Positions 28,102 through 39,545 are shown, counted from the first letter of the stretch. The stretch is 64,000 nt of DNA from an uncultured Granulosicoccaceae bacterium (GCA_938035125.1 CALHNS010000019.1:1-64000), one strand, 5' to 3'. Numbers and translations are program-made. Notes: generated by a model not told the origin, from the sequence alone.

Positions 28102-29103
28102 TTAAGAGCGTTCTAGTTTTCGAACGCGTTTTACCAATTCATCAATTCGGCTTATAGCCGCATAGGTACGTCGCCATTTAGAGACAGGCAGCAATGGCAT
28201 GGCAGAACCATAACGCCCAGATTCAACAATCGATTGCGTAATGGTAGAGGCCGCATTAAGAACCACACCATCGGCAATGGCGATATGACCCACTATGTTA
28301 CACGCCCCACCGATTTGGCAATTTCGCCCAATAACGGTGCTGCCTGCAATGCCAACACAACCAGCAATGGCCGTATTCTCCCCAATCTTTACATTGTGCG
28401 CAATCTGGATTTGATTGTCCAAAATCACACCATCGGCTATGTCGGTATCGTCTAGCGCACCTCGATCGATGGTGGTGTTTGCACCCACGTGCACTCGGTT
28501 GCCAATCTTCACACGACCCACTTGATGAATCGCTTGCCAACCTTCAGAAGACGGTGCAAAACCAAAACCTTCGCTGCCGATCACAGCACCACTTTGGACT
28601 CTGCCATGCTCGCCAATTTCACAATGATCGGCCAACACCACCGAAGGCATTAAACGCGTGTGCGCCCCCACTCGCGCATGCTCACCCACATAACCGTTCG
28701 CCCCAATCACCGCATGCTCTTTAATGACAGCGTGCGCAGCCACCACCGCAAAATCGCCAATGCAGGCTGTGGGATGAACCGTTGCCTCTTTATGCACCGA
28801 GGCGCTAGTGGAAATTCCTGGTGCTGGGGTTGAATCGGGGTGAAGAATCCAACTGCATTGAGCATAAGCGGCATACGGGGATGCACATACGATAGCGGCA
28901 CACGGTGCATCGGCAACTAACGCCTCAGGTATCAGTACCGCACTGGCTTTTGTATTGCGTAAGGCGTTTATGTACTTAGCCGACACCACAAAGGTTAAGT
29001 CACCGGCTTGCGCGGTATTAAGGCTTGCTAGCCGATGGACATCCGTTTGACCATCACCCTCCACTGTTAAGGCTAGCTGATGCGCTAGATCGTGAAGTTT
29101 CAC
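28102..29103 (-). CDS. lpxD: UDP-3-O-acylglucosamine N-acyltransferase
   Basis: The 333-residue protein has an N-terminal uridine-binding domain and a hexapeptide-repeat helix containing GSEGFGFAP and QIAHNVKIGENTAIAGCVGIAGS, which includes the catalytic His. It transfers a hydroxyacyl chain to the 2-amino group in lipid A precursor synthesis. It is followed by fabZ after 26 bp. Confidence 0.97.
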   Translation of the reverse strand: MKLHDLAHQLALTVEGDGQTDVHRLASLNTAQAGDLTFVVSAKYINALRNTKASAVLIPEALVADAPCAAIVCASPYAAYAQCSWILHPDSTPAPGISTSASVHKEATVHPTACIGDFAVVAAHAVIKEHAVIGANGYVGEHARVGAHTRLMPSVVLADHCEIGEHGRVQSGAVIGSEGFGFAPSSEGWQAIHQVGRVKIGNRVHVGANTTIDRGALDDTDIADGVILDNQIQIAHNVKIGENTAIAGCVGIAGSTVIGRNCQIGGACNIVGHIAIADGVVLNAASTITQSIVESGRYGSAMPLLPVSKWRRTYAAISRIDELVKRVRKLERS

Positions 29104-29121
29104 AGGCGAACGACTATAGCG

Positions 29122-29697
29122 CTAGTTTGACGATCGGCGCTGCGCGATCTCAATCGTCAGTGCTTCCAAAATGCGTTCGGTAACATCAATGCGCTTATTG
29201 GCGTAAAGCACACCATCACTAACAATCAAATCGTAGTCGTGCTCACGACCAAACCTTGCTATGGCATCCAGCACTCGTTCCCTAACGTGCTTGAATTCGT
29301 TATTTTTTTGAATGTTTAATTCTTCTCGAAAATCTTGTTCACTGCGCTTAATACGTCGCTCTAAAGCTCGCACTTCACGATCAAGCTGTAAACGATCGGA
29401 TTCTGATAAATCGCTGTCTAAATCGATCAATTCGGCGCTCATCGCCGATAAACGCTCTCTCTCCTCGGCCAATTCAGCTTGGCGAGGCGCGAATTCAGCT
29501 TCTAATCTGCGCTCGGCTTCAACCGCCTGAGGCGCTTTTTGAATGAGGTACGGAATATCGACAAAACCCACGGCTTCACTGCCCTGCGCCTTGGCCGAAT
29601 TCATACCAATTAATCCGAAAGCCACTAAGCAAAGCACCTTGGCGAGTACACCACCAGAGGCCTTATGGCTTGTCTTCGTTGTGAGCATTTTATCCAT
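29122..29697 (-). CDS. skp: Periplasmic chaperone Skp/OmpH
   Basis: The 191-residue product is chosen from ATG 29697, just after the bamA stop; a longer reading to 29757 would overlap bamA. It has a signal peptide (...NSAKA/QG) and a long Glu/Arg-rich coiled coil (about 50-135) typical of the trimeric Skp jellyfish fold. It escorts unfolded outer membrane proteins to BamA, its upstream neighbour. Confidence 0.93.
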   Translation of the reverse strand: MDKMLTTKTSHKASGGVLAKVLCLVAFGLIGMNSAKAQGSEAVGFVDIPYLIQKAPQAVEAERRLEAEFAPRQAELAEERERLSAMSAELIDLDSDLSESDRLQLDREVRALERRIKRSEQDFREELNIQKNNEFKHVRERVLDAIARFGREHDYDLIVSDGVLYANKRIDVTERILEALTIEIAQRRSSN

Positions 29698-29713
29698 CGT
29701 CTTATTCGTCAGC

Positions 29714-32020
29714 CTAGAAGACCGACCCAATCGTGAACTGGAAAACCTCTGTAGCATCGCCTTCCCTTTCGTTATAAGGGTAGGCGATGCTGAATGTCAA
29801 TGGAGCCACTGGGCTTAACCACACAAATGCGATGCCGTAGGTACCTCGGATCTCATCTTCATCAAAGTTATCGACATCTTCAAACACATTACCAAAATCG
29901 GTGAACAGGCTAAAGCGAGTTGCCCCAGGGGTTTCGACGAACGGCGGCGGAAAAATTACTTCAATGGTGCCAAGCGTTCTAAAATCACCGCCGCTTGCGT
30001 TACCCCGAGAGTCTCGAGGCCCCAAAGTGCCGGTTTGAAAACCACGTAAAGTTCTCACACCACCTGCAAAATATCGTTTAAAAAATGGGATTTCATCTAA
30101 ATCGCCATAACCGGAACCGGTATCGACTCTTACGGTGGTGGAGAAGGTGTAACGTTCGGTTATCGGTTGGAAGAATTCAAAACGATAACCTAATTTAAAG
30201 TAGGTTAAATCGCTGCCCGGTACCGACACCTCAGCACTGATACTGTTGACAAACCCTTTGGTGGCAAACACCGTTCGGTTGCGAGTGTCGTACGAGAAAC
30301 CGGTGGTGAAATTGAATATGTCGTAGGTATCGCCGTTTTCATCAATGAATGCGTTGATATCGTCAGGTGTACCTGAAGTTGCAGACACTTCGGTTCGTTC
30401 ACCACCGCCACCGACACGCATGGTCGAAAATTCACTCAGTGGAATACCAAAATTAACGCTGGCCCCACGGGTGCTGCTTAAAAAACGCGTGGTGGAGGTA
30501 CTGGCATCTTCCGTATTCGTTTCTCGGATAAACGCGCGCACCGTTCGGCTGATGCCATCGTTAGTAAAGTATGGATCACGAAACGATGCTGACAACTGAC
30601 GCGTGGTGTCGGAGTTATCGAATGAGAACTGTAAGCTTTCACCGGTTCCAAATAAATTTTCTTGTGAGAACGACAAGTTCACTGTCGCGCCGTCGTTACC
30701 GTAACCTAAACCGGCCGCAAAAGACCCTGATGGCCCTTCCAATACACTTACCACTAAATCCACTTGATCATCGGATTCAGGTACCACGGCTGTGTCGATA
30801 CTGACGCTTTGCATAAAAGGTAAGCGTTGCAAACGAACACGCGAACGGTTCACCAACGCAGGAGAAAATCGGCTGCCTTCGAGTTGACGCATTTCACGTC
30901 GCAGCACTTCGTCACGTGTTTTGTATTGACCTGTAAAAGTGATACGTCGAACGTATACCCGCTTACCAGGGCTGATAGCAAAATTCAACGACACGGTTTT
31001 CTCATCATCATTGATATTGGGCACCACGTTCACTTCAGCAAATGCAAAACCATCTTGACCTAATCGATCTTGAATGGCCGAAGTGCTTTGTACAATATTC
31101 CCGCGCGAAAACACATCCCCTTTATTCACATTGATAAGCGCACGCAACTCCTCTTCGTCCACATCCACATCACCACTGATGTTTAACGATTCAATGGTGT
31201 ACTTTTCACCTTCACGAACATTAATGACAATGAAAATCTCGCGCTTATCAGGTGAGATAGATACCTGTGTGGAATCCACTTCGAAGCGGATAAAACCACG
31301 ATCTTGATAGTAAGAGCGCAGTATTTCTATATCGGCTTCTAGCTTCACTTGCGAATATTCATCGCGGGAGCTCAGTGGCCAGAATGGGTCTTCATCAGAG
31401 CGCAATAAACTGGTTAAGGTTTCTTCTGAATAGGTTTCGTTGCCAACAATATTGATATGACGAATGCGCGCCACAGCACCTTCAGTGATTTCAATGTCTA
31501 AGGCCACACGGTTTCGTGGTAACTCTTCTACATCCACACTCATTTCCATGCCGTAGTTGCCTGCACTGAAATACACACGGCGAACTTCACGCTCAACGGT
31601 TTCCAACACCGATCGATTAAACACTCGCCCCAAAGCAATGCCAGCATCGCGCAGCGAACGCTCTAATTCATCAGTGGGTATTTTTTTATTGCCATCAATA
31701 TCGATACTGCCAATGGATGGTCTTTCCGTAACATTAACCACCAGTGTGTTGGCACCACGCCGGCTGATTAAAACATCGTCGAACAAACCGGTATCGTATA
31801 AAGCTCTTAATGAACGTGAGCTATCACGAGAGGGGTCAAAACGGTCACGGGTTCGAACCGGTAGATACGTCAGCACCGTGCCTTCGTCAATACGTTCGTT
31901 ACCTTCAATGACAATGTCTGATACAACGAAGGATTCTGCCGATTGCGCGCTTGCAAACGATGCAGCCCCTAACAACAGCCAGACTAAGATGAAGAGGTTG
32001 AGAGTACGCAAAACGTTCAT
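29714..32020 (-). CDS. bamA: Outer membrane assembly factor BamA
   Basis: The 768-residue protein has a signal peptide (...ASFASA/QS), five POTRA domains (about 30-425) and a 16-strand Omp85 barrel ending in [12 protein letters not shown], with the terminal Phe required for insertion. The lid motif region includes [18 protein letters not shown] (VRGF-like). It is the core of the beta-barrel insertion machine. Its start overlaps the rseP stop by four bases (ATGA), showing translational coupling. Confidence 0.98.
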   Translation of the reverse strand: MNVLRTLNLFILVWLLLGAASFASAQSAESFVVSDIVIEGNERIDEGTVLTYLPVRTRDRFDPSRDSSRSLRALYDTGLFDDVLISRRGANTLVVNVTERPSIGSIDIDGNKKIPTDELERSLRDAGIALGRVFNRSVLETVEREVRRVYFSAGNYGMEMSVDVEELPRNRVALDIEITEGAVARIRHINIVGNETYSEETLTSLLRSDEDPFWPLSSRDEYSQVKLEADIEILRSYYQDRGFIRFEVDSTQVSISPDKREIFIVINVREGEKYTIESLNISGDVDVDEEELRALINVNKGDVFSRGNIVQSTSAIQDRLGQDGFAFAEVNVVPNINDDEKTVSLNFAISPGKRVYVRRITFTGQYKTRDEVLRREMRQLEGSRFSPALVNRSRVRLQRLPFMQSVSIDTAVVPESDDQVDLVVSVLEGPSGSFAAGLGYGNDGATVNLSFSQENLFGTGESLQFSFDNSDTTRQLSASFRDPYFTNDGISRTVRAFIRETNTEDASTSTTRFLSSTRGASVNFGIPLSEFSTMRVGGGGERTEVSATSGTPDDINAFIDENGDTYDIFNFTTGFSYDTRNRTVFATKGFVNSISAEVSVPGSDLTYFKLGYRFEFFQPITERYTFSTTVRVDTGSGYGDLDEIPFFKRYFAGGVRTLRGFQTGTLGPRDSRGNASGGDFRTLGTIEVIFPPPFVETPGATRFSLFTDFGNVFEDVDNFDEDEIRGTYGIAFVWLSPVAPLTFSIAYPYNEREGDATEVFQFTIGSVF

Positions 32021-33387
32021 TGCATAAACCTACCGATATCGTTATAGAAAGCTAGAAACATCAACGCACCCAATAAAACAATGCCCAACTGTTGCCCCCA
32101 AATCTGAATGCGTTCAGGCACAGGTTTGCCGGTGATAGCTTCCACCGCAAAGTACACCAAATGCCCACCATCGAGCATGGGTATAGGCATAAGATTCAGT
32201 ACCGCAAGACTTAAACTGATCAGGGCCAAAAAGTTAATGTAATGATCGATGCCCACAGAAGCGGATTGGCCTGCGAACTGCGCAATACTGATAGGGCCAC
32301 TGATGTTGTCTAACGAGGCTTCACCCACTACCAACTTCACCAGCATTTGTAACGTAAGCGTCGTCATGTCGTAGGTGCGCTGAAACGCTTTACCCAGTGC
32401 TTGCAGAGGCGGATATTTAACCTTCACCTGCATGCGATCAAATTCAGCATCGGGTCGCTTCGGTGCAATACCGATTAGCCCTATGCTTTCACCGTTATGT
32501 TCAGTCGCTTTTGGCGTAACCGTGAAATCAAGCGCTCGTCCATCGCGGCGCACCGTAAAATCTATGGCTTGGTTGGCTCTGGGATGAACCATGCCCACAA
32601 GCTCTGTGAAGTTACCAATGGGTACATTATTCGCGGCAATAATTTCATCGCCAAGCGCTAAGCCTGCAACTTCTGCCGCACTGCCTTCAGTGAAAGCTCC
32701 GACAACGGCTGGGATTTCAGGGCGCCAGATGGTCAAACCCAAAACGTCAAAAGCATCAATTTCAGCATCGAGTAAAGAGGCTGCAGAAACATCTAACAGT
32801 CGTTGAGCAATTTCACCATTGGGCAATTCCACGTCTACTGGAATGGGTTCCGTGCGATCAATGCCTTCATCGATCAAGGTGATGCGCGCATCCGTCCAGG
32901 TATCGGTGCTGCGACCATTAATAGATAGAATTTTATCTTCCACTTGAAAGCCAGCCCGCGCTGCAGACGTACCTTCAGGGACCTCACCCACAATGGGGGC
33001 CACCCCAGAGATGCCCATCATCATCACTAACCAGTAGGCAAAAACGGCCAATATAAAATTTGCCATTGGGCCTGCCAACACCACAGCGGTGCGTGCCCAC
33101 AATGGCTTGTTATTAAACGCTCGGTGCTTTTCATGCGCTAACACCGTGCCTTCGCGCTCATCGAGCATACGCACGTAGCCACCCAATGGAATCGCTGCCA
33201 CCACAAATTCTGTGTTGTCGATTTTCCCGGTTCGGCGCCATAGCGGGCGACCAAAACCCAATGAGTAGGTAAGCACCTTAATGCCGACCTTACGGGCGAC
33301 CCAAAAGTGTCCATATTCATGGATGGATATGAGGATGCCGAGCGCGATTAAAAAAGCAATCGCACTGACGACAAAATTGCTCAACAT
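32017..33387 (-). CDS. rseP: Site-2 protease RseP
   Basis: The 456-residue inner-membrane metalloprotease carries HEYGH (about 23-27) and the distal LDGG motif near residue 405, which ligate zinc, with two PDZ domains between (about 130-310). It cleaves RseA after DegS to release sigma-E and clears signal peptides. It lies between dxr and bamA in the envelope operon, as in most Gammaproteobacteria. Confidence 0.97.
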   Translation of the reverse strand: MLSNFVVSAIAFLIALGILISIHEYGHFWVARKVGIKVLTYSLGFGRPLWRRTGKIDNTEFVVAAIPLGGYVRMLDEREGTVLAHEKHRAFNNKPLWARTAVVLAGPMANFILAVFAYWLVMMMGISGVAPIVGEVPEGTSAARAGFQVEDKILSINGRSTDTWTDARITLIDEGIDRTEPIPVDVELPNGEIAQRLLDVSAASLLDAEIDAFDVLGLTIWRPEIPAVVGAFTEGSAAEVAGLALGDEIIAANNVPIGNFTELVGMVHPRANQAIDFTVRRDGRALDFTVTPKATEHNGESIGLIGIAPKRPDAEFDRMQVKVKYPPLQALGKAFQRTYDMTTLTLQMLVKLVVGEASLDNISGPISIAQFAGQSASVGIDHYINFLALISLSLAVLNLMPIPMLDGGHLVYFAVEAITGKPVPERIQIWGQQLGIVLLGALMFLAFYNDIGRFMQ

Positions 33388-33408
33388 AGTTAAGTTATAA
33401 ACTCAGGT

Positions 33409-34653
33409 TTAGCACGACAAACTGCTCAATTTTTCAGAAGCAATTTCTCGGGCGTTGTTATCAGCATTAATGATAGTGGGCAAATCGACAGCTGGGGTAA
33501 TTTTCGCCTGTGACAGTGTGTATTCGACGATCTCAGGTAGTTGTAAAAAAGCCACAGAGTCGTTCAAAAATGCATCAACACATACCTCATTTGCGGCGTT
33601 TAATACCGTTGGTGCGGTGCCCCCTTCACGCTGCGCTTCCATAGCCAATCGCAAACATGGGAAGCTGGTTAAATCCGGGGCTTCGAAGGTTAAATTGGCC
33701 AAAGTTAAGAAGTCGAGAGATTGCACACCAGAATGAATTCTGTGCGGCCATGACAAGGCGTGAGCAATGGGCGTTCGCATATCAGGCCTACCCAGCTGGG
33801 CTATGACCGATCCGTCGCTGTAAGCGACCATCGAATGCACCACGCTTTGAGGGTGCACTAACACCTCGATATCATCGGCCCCAACACCGAACAAATGACA
33901 GGCCTCAATAAGCTCCAAACCTTTGTTCATGAGCGTTGAGGAATCGATCGTAACCTTCGGCCCCATGGACCAATTAGGATGTTTCAAGGCTTGTTGCGGT
34001 GTTACAACAGAGAGCTCTTTTCGGCTCCAATTACGAAATGGACCACCAGATGCGGTCAGTAATATTTTTTCAACACCTGATAGATTCACACCTGTTACAT
34101 CTTGCGGCAGGCACTGGAAAATAGCGTTGTGCTCACTATCAACCGGCATGACTAAGCTGCCACTGGCTTTCGCAGAATCCATCAGTAGATCACCGCTCAT
34201 TACCAACGACTCTTTGTTTGCCAGCAACAAGCGCTTTCCAGCAGCCACAGCCGCAAGCGTTGAACGAAGGCCTGCGGCACCCACAATCGCCGCCACCACG
34301 GTGGTGACATTGTGCGCTTTCGCCGCATCAACCACCGCCTCATCTCCGCATTCAACACGGGTGGAGCTACCGGCCTCTTTTAGCAATTGACGCAGCTTTT
34401 CGGCAGCCTCTACTTGAATAAGAACCGCAACCTCAGGCTGATACTGAAGGCATTGTTCGAACATCAGTTGATACTGCGAATGAGCTGCCAGCGCATAAAC
34501 TCGGTAGTGTTCCGGGTGGTGATCAAGCACCGCTAAGGTGCTGGTGCCGATTGACCCTGTGGACCCCAAGATACTAAGAACCTGTGGCTCACTGGTTATC
34601 TGCTTGGGATGCTCGTTAGGGGCCGATGCAGATTGCTTGGATTGAGGCGTCAC
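33409..34653 (-). CDS. dxr: 1-deoxy-D-xylulose 5-phosphate reductoisomerase
   Basis: This 414-residue NADPH enzyme of the MEP isoprenoid pathway has SILGSTGSIGTSTLAV (Rossmann start), LANKESLVMSG, MPVDSEHNAIFQCL and an STLMNKGLE metal/substrate loop. GTG 34653 is chosen since GAGAG precedes it and it follows the cdsA stop by 7 bp. An in-frame ATG at 34719 would overlap cdsA by 59 bp. About 20 residues precede the conserved domain, longer than in E. coli. Confidence 0.95.
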   Translation of the reverse strand: MTPQSKQSASAPNEHPKQITSEPQVLSILGSTGSIGTSTLAVLDHHPEHYRVYALAAHSQYQLMFEQCLQYQPEVAVLIQVEAAEKLRQLLKEAGSSTRVECGDEAVVDAAKAHNVTTVVAAIVGAAGLRSTLAAVAAGKRLLLANKESLVMSGDLLMDSAKASGSLVMPVDSEHNAIFQCLPQDVTGVNLSGVEKILLTASGGPFRNWSRKELSVVTPQQALKHPNWSMGPKVTIDSSTLMNKGLELIEACHLFGVGADDIEVLVHPQSVVHSMVAYSDGSVIAQLGRPDMRTPIAHALSWPHRIHSGVQSLDFLTLANLTFEAPDLTSFPCLRLAMEAQREGGTAPTVLNAANEVCVDAFLNDSVAFLQLPEIVEYTLSQAKITPAVDLPTIINADNNAREIASEKLSSLSC

Positions 34654-34660
34654 TCTACTC

Positions 34661-35476
34661 TCAGGCAAGCCACAAGTAGATAGCGGTGAACATTGGCACC
34701 GCGGCCAGCACACCATCAATTCGATCTAGCACACCGCCATGTCCTGGTAACAGATCGCTGCTGTCTTTAGCACCTGCAGCTCGCTTCAATTGGCTTTCGA
34801 ACAAATCCCCCACCACAGAAAACGGGGCAGACACAATAGTGGCTAGAAAGATGGCTAAGAGCGTACCGTTTGGCCAACCCACAAACAAGACACTGATAAG
34901 AAACAACGAGCAGGCTGCAGCCACTCCACCGATCACCCCTTCACGAGTTTTACCAGGACTGATGCTTGGTGCTAATTTTGTGCGGCCAAAACGCTTGCCA
35001 GCAAAATAGGCTCCGGTGTCCATGACCCACACGAGCGATAAGCAATACAACAGTAACCACGCAGATGCATGTGGCGCATTGAAGCGTAAACTTTGCAAAC
35101 ACACAACGGTTATAACGATCAGAACAGAGCCAAGAACCACCCCGAACCAATCGGGCGAATGAATACTGCGCTTTACCGGCGCTGTTCTGAGCTTGTGCAA
35201 TGCAAACACCCAAAATGCCAAGCCTAACCAAGCTAGCACGCCAACTAATACAAGGTTTGACAACACACCCGTTAACAGCAAGGTGATAAAGCCCACCACC
35301 ACACTAACAATTTGACAACGCTTAGTATCTAATGCAGACAAGGACGCCCATTCGTAAGCAGCCGCTGCGGCAACAATTGCCATGGCTAACTGAAACACCC
35401 GTTCGCTTGCGAAAAAAAACACCGCAACAAATACGACCAGCAGCACAATGGCTGTAATCACTCTTTCTTTAAGCAT
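34661..35476 (-). CDS. cdsA: Phosphatidate cytidylyltransferase
   Basis: The 271-residue multi-pass membrane protein ends with the CDS signature (from SVVGDLFESQLKRAAGAKD to HGGVLDRIDG). It makes CDP-diacylglycerol, the branch point of phospholipid synthesis. It overlaps the upstream uppS stop by 8 bp. Confidence 0.96.
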   Translation of the reverse strand: MLKERVITAIVLLVVFVAVFFFASERVFQLAMAIVAAAAAYEWASLSALDTKRCQIVSVVVGFITLLLTGVLSNLVLVGVLAWLGLAFWVFALHKLRTAPVKRSIHSPDWFGVVLGSVLIVITVVCLQSLRFNAPHASAWLLLYCLSLVWVMDTGAYFAGKRFGRTKLAPSISPGKTREGVIGGVAAACSLFLISVLFVGWPNGTLLAIFLATIVSAPFSVVGDLFESQLKRAAGAKDSSDLLPGHGGVLDRIDGVLAAVPMFTAIYLWLA

Positions 35477-36209
35477 CGTTGTTCACCACTTGATCGCCGG
35501 TTTTGCCAAATCGCCTTTGCCGACCCGAGTAATAATTAATTGCGCGCTTTATTTCCTCCTCATTGAAATCGGGCCACAACACATCAGTAAAATACAATTC
35601 GGTGTACGCCAAATGCCAAAGCAAATAATTACTGATGCGCTTTTCACCACCTGTGCGAATGAATAAATCAGGTTCGCTAAGATGCGACAACGAAATGTAT
35701 TCGCCAAACAACGTTTGGTCGATGTCATCGACTTGCAATTTACCTTGCTGTACATCGGTGGCGATTTTTTTAGCCGCGTTAACAATGTCCCAACGTCCGC
35801 CGTAATTCACAGCGATAGCTAGCTTCAACCCATCGTTATTTAGCGTTTTCTTTTCCGCCTCGCTCATCTGCAATTGCAATTTGTCAGAAAACGCGGTTCG
35901 ATCACCAATAAACTGAATACGCACTTTGTTTTCATGCAACTTGGCAACTTCGGATTGCAGCGCACGCAAAAACAGATCGAGTAAGAACCCCACCTCTTTT
36001 TCAGGACGCTTCCAGTTCTCACTGGAAAAGGCAAACAGCGTTAGCGATTCGATTTGTAACTTAGCGCAGGCTTCAACGATATCGCGCGTGGTTCGAAACC
36101 CTGCTTGATGGCCATGGGCACGAGGCGCGCCACGTGAACGAGCCCAACGCCCGTTGCCGTCCATAATGACGGCAATGTGGCGGGGGCGATTGACAGAATC
36201 TTCAGACAT
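35469..36209 (-). CDS. uppS: Undecaprenyl diphosphate synthase
   Basis: The 246-residue cis-prenyltransferase has HIAVIMDGNGRWA with the catalytic Asp, SSENWKRP, and the C-terminal RTGGEKRISNYLLWHLAY, LYFTDVLWPDF signature. It makes the C55 lipid carrier for peptidoglycan and O-antigen synthesis. It starts 26 bp after the frr stop. Confidence 0.98.
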   Translation of the reverse strand: MSEDSVNRPRHIAVIMDGNGRWARSRGAPRAHGHQAGFRTTRDIVEACAKLQIESLTLFAFSSENWKRPEKEVGFLLDLFLRALQSEVAKLHENKVRIQFIGDRTAFSDKLQLQMSEAEKKTLNNDGLKLAIAVNYGGRWDIVNAAKKIATDVQQGKLQVDDIDQTLFGEYISLSHLSEPDLFIRTGGEKRISNYLLWHLAYTELYFTDVLWPDFNEEEIKRAINYYSGRQRRFGKTGDQVVNNDA

Positions 36210-36235
36210 GAGGGCAAAATAGTTTATTCAACAAC

Positions 36236-36793
36236 TTACACTTCCATTAAATCTTCTTCTTTCTTAGCCAATACATCGTCAACATTTTTGATGGCAGCAT
36301 CGGTAAGTTTTTGCACATCCTCTTCCGACTTACGCAATTCATCTTTAGAAATTTCTTTCTCTTTTTCTAGTTCTTTTAAATCTGAATTGGCGTCACGACG
36401 AATATTTCTTACTGAAATACGGGCGTTTTCTGCCTCACCGCGAACTACCTTCACCATATCTTTACGACGCTCTTCAGTCATCGGCGGCACGGGCACGCGA
36501 ATGATAGTGCCAGCGGTATTGGGATTCAAACCCAAATCAGAATTAATGATGGCTTTCTCAACCGCTTGCACCATCCCCTGCTCCCAAGGCGTTACGGTGA
36601 GCGTGCGCGCATCTTCAGTATTGATGTTGGCCACTTGCGATAACGGTGTTTCTGAACCGTAGTAATCCACTCGCACGTGCTCTAACAAGCTGGGATGAGC
36701 ACGACCTGTTCGCAATCGGCTCATTTCATTTTCTAATGCTTCAACGCTTTTTCCCATACGGACTTCTGCGTCTTTTAAAATTTCATCAATCAT
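36236..36793 (-). CDS. frr: Ribosome recycling factor
   Basis: The 185-residue protein matches the family length and has [27 protein letters not shown] and a charged C-terminal helix. It splits post-termination ribosomes with EF-G. It follows pyrH by only 9 bp. Confidence 0.98.
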   Translation of the reverse strand: MIDEILKDAEVRMGKSVEALENEMSRLRTGRAHPSLLEHVRVDYYGSETPLSQVANINTEDARTLTVTPWEQGMVQAVEKAIINSDLGLNPNTAGTIIRVPVPPMTEERRKDMVKVVRGEAENARISVRNIRRDANSDLKELEKEKEISKDELRKSEEDVQKLTDAAIKNVDDVLAKKEEDLMEV

Positions 36794-36802
36794 CGTAGCT
36801 TC

Positions 36803-37525
36803 CTATTGAACCGTAGTGCCCACGTTCTCACCCATTACTAGGCGCATTAATTCACCAGACTCGTTCATATTGAACACCTTAACGGGCAAGTTGTTGTCAC
36901 GACACATCACAATGGCGGTAGTGTCCATAACGCCTAACTTTTGCTCAATAGCCTGATCGTACTCAATCACATCATAGCGTTTCGCATCATCGTGTTTCAT
37001 CGGATCTTTGTCATATATCCCATCAACCTTAGTGCCTTTGATCATCACGTCTGCAGCAATTTCCACAGCTCGCAAACTGGCTGCAGAATCGGTGGTGAAA
37101 AACGGGCTGCCAGTGCCGGAGGCAAATAACACGATGCGCCCTTTTTCTAAATGCCTAACCGCACGACGGCGAATGTAATCTTCACACACAGAATTAATCG
37201 GCAACGCTGACATTACTCGGCAGTAGGCACCGATATTTTCCAACGCATCTTGCATAGACAAACAATTCATCACAGTGGCAAGCATCCCCATGTGATCCCC
37301 GGTTACGCGATCCATTCCAGCTTCGGCTAAACCAGCGCCACGAAAAATGTTTCCACCACCAATGACCATGGCAACTTCAACGCCGATATCCGATACAGAC
37401 TTAACTTCCTTAGCTAAGCTTCGAATGTAGGCGGGATCGATACCGTAATCGTATTGCCCCATCAGGGCCTCACCGCTTAGTTTTAGTAAAATGCGATTAA
37501 ATTTAGGTATGGGGTTGTCAGACAT
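36803..37525 (-). CDS. pyrH: UMP kinase
   Basis: The 240-residue hexameric kinase has [44 protein letters not shown] and a [13 protein letters not shown] segment typical of bacterial UMP kinases (amino-acid kinase fold). It makes UDP for nucleotide and envelope synthesis. It sits downstream of tsf after a hairpin. Confidence 0.98.
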   Translation of the reverse strand: MSDNPIPKFNRILLKLSGEALMGQYDYGIDPAYIRSLAKEVKSVSDIGVEVAMVIGGGNIFRGAGLAEAGMDRVTGDHMGMLATVMNCLSMQDALENIGAYCRVMSALPINSVCEDYIRRRAVRHLEKGRIVLFASGTGSPFFTTDSAASLRAVEIAADVMIKGTKVDGIYDKDPMKHDDAKRYDVIEYDQAIEQKLGVMDTTAIVMCRDNNLPVKVFNMNESGELMRLVMGENVGTTVQ

Positions 37526-37548
37526 AGAATGATTACCTTAAATATGAC

Positions 37549-37573
37549 AAAGCCGGGCGATTGCCCGGCTTTA
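37549..37573 (-). terminator. Hairpin between tsf and pyrH
   Basis: A perfect 10-bp stem AAAGCCGGGC with a 5-nt loop lies between the tsf stop and the pyrH start. The trailing T-run on the minus strand is short (TTTG), so it probably attenuates rather than fully stops transcription, as expected if pyrH and later genes are partly read through from rpsB-tsf. Confidence 0.65.
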
Positions 37574-37602
37574 CTCAATTGCAAATTATCTTCAGCAACG
37601 AA

Positions 37603-38472
37603 TTACTCAGCGCCACGTACCTGCGCCATAACTTCGTCAGCAAAGTTTTCTTCTTTCTTCTCGATCCCTTCACCCACTTCCAAACGATGGAACGCTTTCA
37701 CGCTAGCACCAGCCGCCTTCAAAAGCTGCGCAACCGTTTGATCAGGATCTTTTACAAAAGGCTGACCCACCAAAGTGACTTCAGCTAGGTATTTACGAAT
37801 TCGACCTTGCACCATTTTTTCAATGATGTCGGCAGGCTTGCCACTGTCAGCAGCTTCAGCCATAAGAATCTCTTTCTCTTTTTCCAACAATTCTGCTGGA
37901 ACATCTTCTTCAGCAATGCAAACCGGCTTCGAAGCCGCCACGTGCATAGCGATATCCTTTGCAAGGCTTACATCCCCGCCTTCCAGTTCAACCACAACGC
38001 CAATGCGGCCCCCGTGAGAATATTCACCCAAAGCACCCGATGTTTCGCCAGTTGCGAAACGACGTACTTGGATGTTTTCGCCGATCTTTGCCACCAATGA
38101 TTTACGCACCTCTTCAACCGGCTCGCCGTTGATCACAATCGAATCGACATCGGCTGGTGAATCGTTTAGCACCGAATCGGTAACGGCGCTAACAAAGCCA
38201 ACAAAGTCTTCTGCTTTGGCTGCAAAGTCAGTTTGACTGTTGATTTCAACAATGGCGAAACGCTTACCATCATCGGATACTTTGATGCTAACAACGCCTT
38301 CGGCTGCGGTATTACCGGCTTTCTTGTCTGCTTTCGCAAGACCAGAAATGCGCATTTGATCTGCCGCGGCTTCCATATCGCCGCCTGCTTCTGTGAGCGC
38401 CTTCTTGCACTCCATCATGCCAGCGCCTGTGCGCTCGCGTAATTCCTTGACCATGGCTGCAGAGATTTGCAT
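37603..38472 (-). CDS. tsf: Elongation factor Ts
   Basis: The 289-residue product starts at ATG 38472 with GGAGAG about 8 nt upstream. It has [17 protein letters not shown] and SDFAAK-like ([14 protein letters not shown]) motifs that contact EF-Tu, followed by the core and C-terminal coiled-coil regions. It recycles EF-Tu GDP. It is 88 bp after rpsB, its usual partner. Confidence 0.98.
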   Translation of the reverse strand: MQISAAMVKELRERTGAGMMECKKALTEAGGDMEAAADQMRISGLAKADKKAGNTAAEGVVSIKVSDDGKRFAIVEINSQTDFAAKAEDFVGFVSAVTDSVLNDSPADVDSIVINGEPVEEVRKSLVAKIGENIQVRRFATGETSGALGEYSHGGRIGVVVELEGGDVSLAKDIAMHVAASKPVCIAEEDVPAELLEKEKEILMAEAADSGKPADIIEKMVQGRIRKYLAEVTLVGQPFVKDPDQTVAQLLKAAGASVKAFHRLEVGEGIEKKEENFADEVMAQVRGAE

Positions 38473-38560
38473 GCCCGTGCTCTCCAAAAATAATTCGTGA
38501 ATGAAAACTGATTAAAACGCTGCGACAGAGAAGCCCCTGTCGCACCGCTTGATTCAGTGA

Positions 38561-39445
38561 TTAAGCGCTTGGCGTATCGCCAGCACCTGTAGTTTCAGCA
38601 GCCGATGCATCAGCTGCTGGAGTTTCTGCTGTAGCCGGTGCCGCCGCATCTGCAGTGGCTGCAGGAGTAGCGGCCGGAGTTGCCTCTTCAGCTGCTGGCT
38701 CAGGCTCTGCAGCTACCGCCGCGTTAGCTTCTGTAGGTTGGTCGTAGGCTTGAACCCCACCGGATGCAACACGTGCATCTCTCACCGCTCCAGCCATCGC
38801 ATCTGCGTATAGCTGAATGGCACGGATAGCATCGTCGTTACCGGGGATTACGTAGTCCACACCATTGGGTGTGTTGTTCGAATCAACCACCGCAATAACG
38901 GGGATGCCCAATTTGTTCGCTTCTGAAATCGCAATGCGCTCATGACCCACATCAACCACGAATAATGCATCGGGAAGGCGTTCCATGTGCTTGATTCCGC
39001 CCATGCCTTTTTCAAGCTTATCCAGCTCTCGCTGCAAGCCTAATGCTTCTTTCTTGCTTCGTGAATCCAGGCTGCCGTCAGCGGCCATGGCTTCTAATTC
39101 CAACAAACGACGAACCGATTGCTTCACCGTTTTGAAGTTGGTCATTAACCCACCGGACCAACGGCGGTTAACGTAAGGCATACCGCAAGAATCGGCCGCT
39201 TCCTTGATCGGATTGCGAGCCGCACGCTTGGTGCCTACGAACAGAACCTTGCCGTTCTTGCCAACCACTTTTCCGATGTAGTTCGCAGCGTCTTGCAGCG
39301 CAGGCAAGCTCTTTTCAAGGTTAAAGATATGGATGTTGTTGCGCTCACCAAAGATATAGGGAGCCATCTTTGGTGACCAATAACGAGTTTGGTGGCCAAA
39401 GTGCACGCCAGCCTCAAGCATCTGGCGCATAGTGACGTCAGTCAT
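38561..39445 (-). CDS. rpsB: 30S ribosomal protein S2 with long C-terminal tail
   Basis: The first ~230 residues match bacterial S2 ([50 protein letters not shown]). About 55 C-terminal residues are Ala/Pro/Thr/Glu-rich and absent from typical ~240-residue S2. Such low-complexity tails occur in some Gammaproteobacteria and are probably disordered. The gene heads the rpsB-tsf operon, divergent from map. Confidence 0.97.
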   Translation of the reverse strand: MTDVTMRQMLEAGVHFGHQTRYWSPKMAPYIFGERNNIHIFNLEKSLPALQDAANYIGKVVGKNGKVLFVGTKRAARNPIKEAADSCGMPYVNRRWSGGLMTNFKTVKQSVRRLLELEAMAADGSLDSRSKKEALGLQRELDKLEKGMGGIKHMERLPDALFVVDVGHERIAISEANKLGIPVIAVVDSNNTPNGVDYVIPGNDDAIRAIQLYADAMAGAVRDARVASGGVQAYDQPTEANAAVAAEPEPAAEEATPAATPAATADAAAPATAETPAADASAAETTGAGDTPSA

Positions 39446-39545
39446 TTACATAATTCCTGTAACGGGTTAAGCCTCCACCGTTCGGGTTGAAAGACCTGCG
39501 CTAAATTGCAGGCACCCAATCAAACCTCTGTTGAACGGTGTGTGT
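39446..39545 (-). promoter_or_regulatory. Structured rpsB leader, t44/S2-leader-like
   Basis: The rpsB 5' region contains an 8-bp perfect inverted repeat (CACCGTTC at 39476-39483, GAACGGTG at 39533-39540) enclosing a second hairpin (CCTGC at 39495-39499, GCAGG at 39508-39512). GGTGGAGG and CAGGAA lie near the start. Gammaproteobacterial rpsB leaders carry the t44 element, used in S2 autoregulation, between map and rpsB. The position and nested-stem layout fit that, but I could not run a covariance search. Confidence 0.55.

Noticed and set aside
34654-34719. Longer N-terminus of dxr
   Set aside because: It would overlap cdsA by 59 bp; the GTG after the cdsA stop has a ribosome binding site and the extra residues are not conserved.
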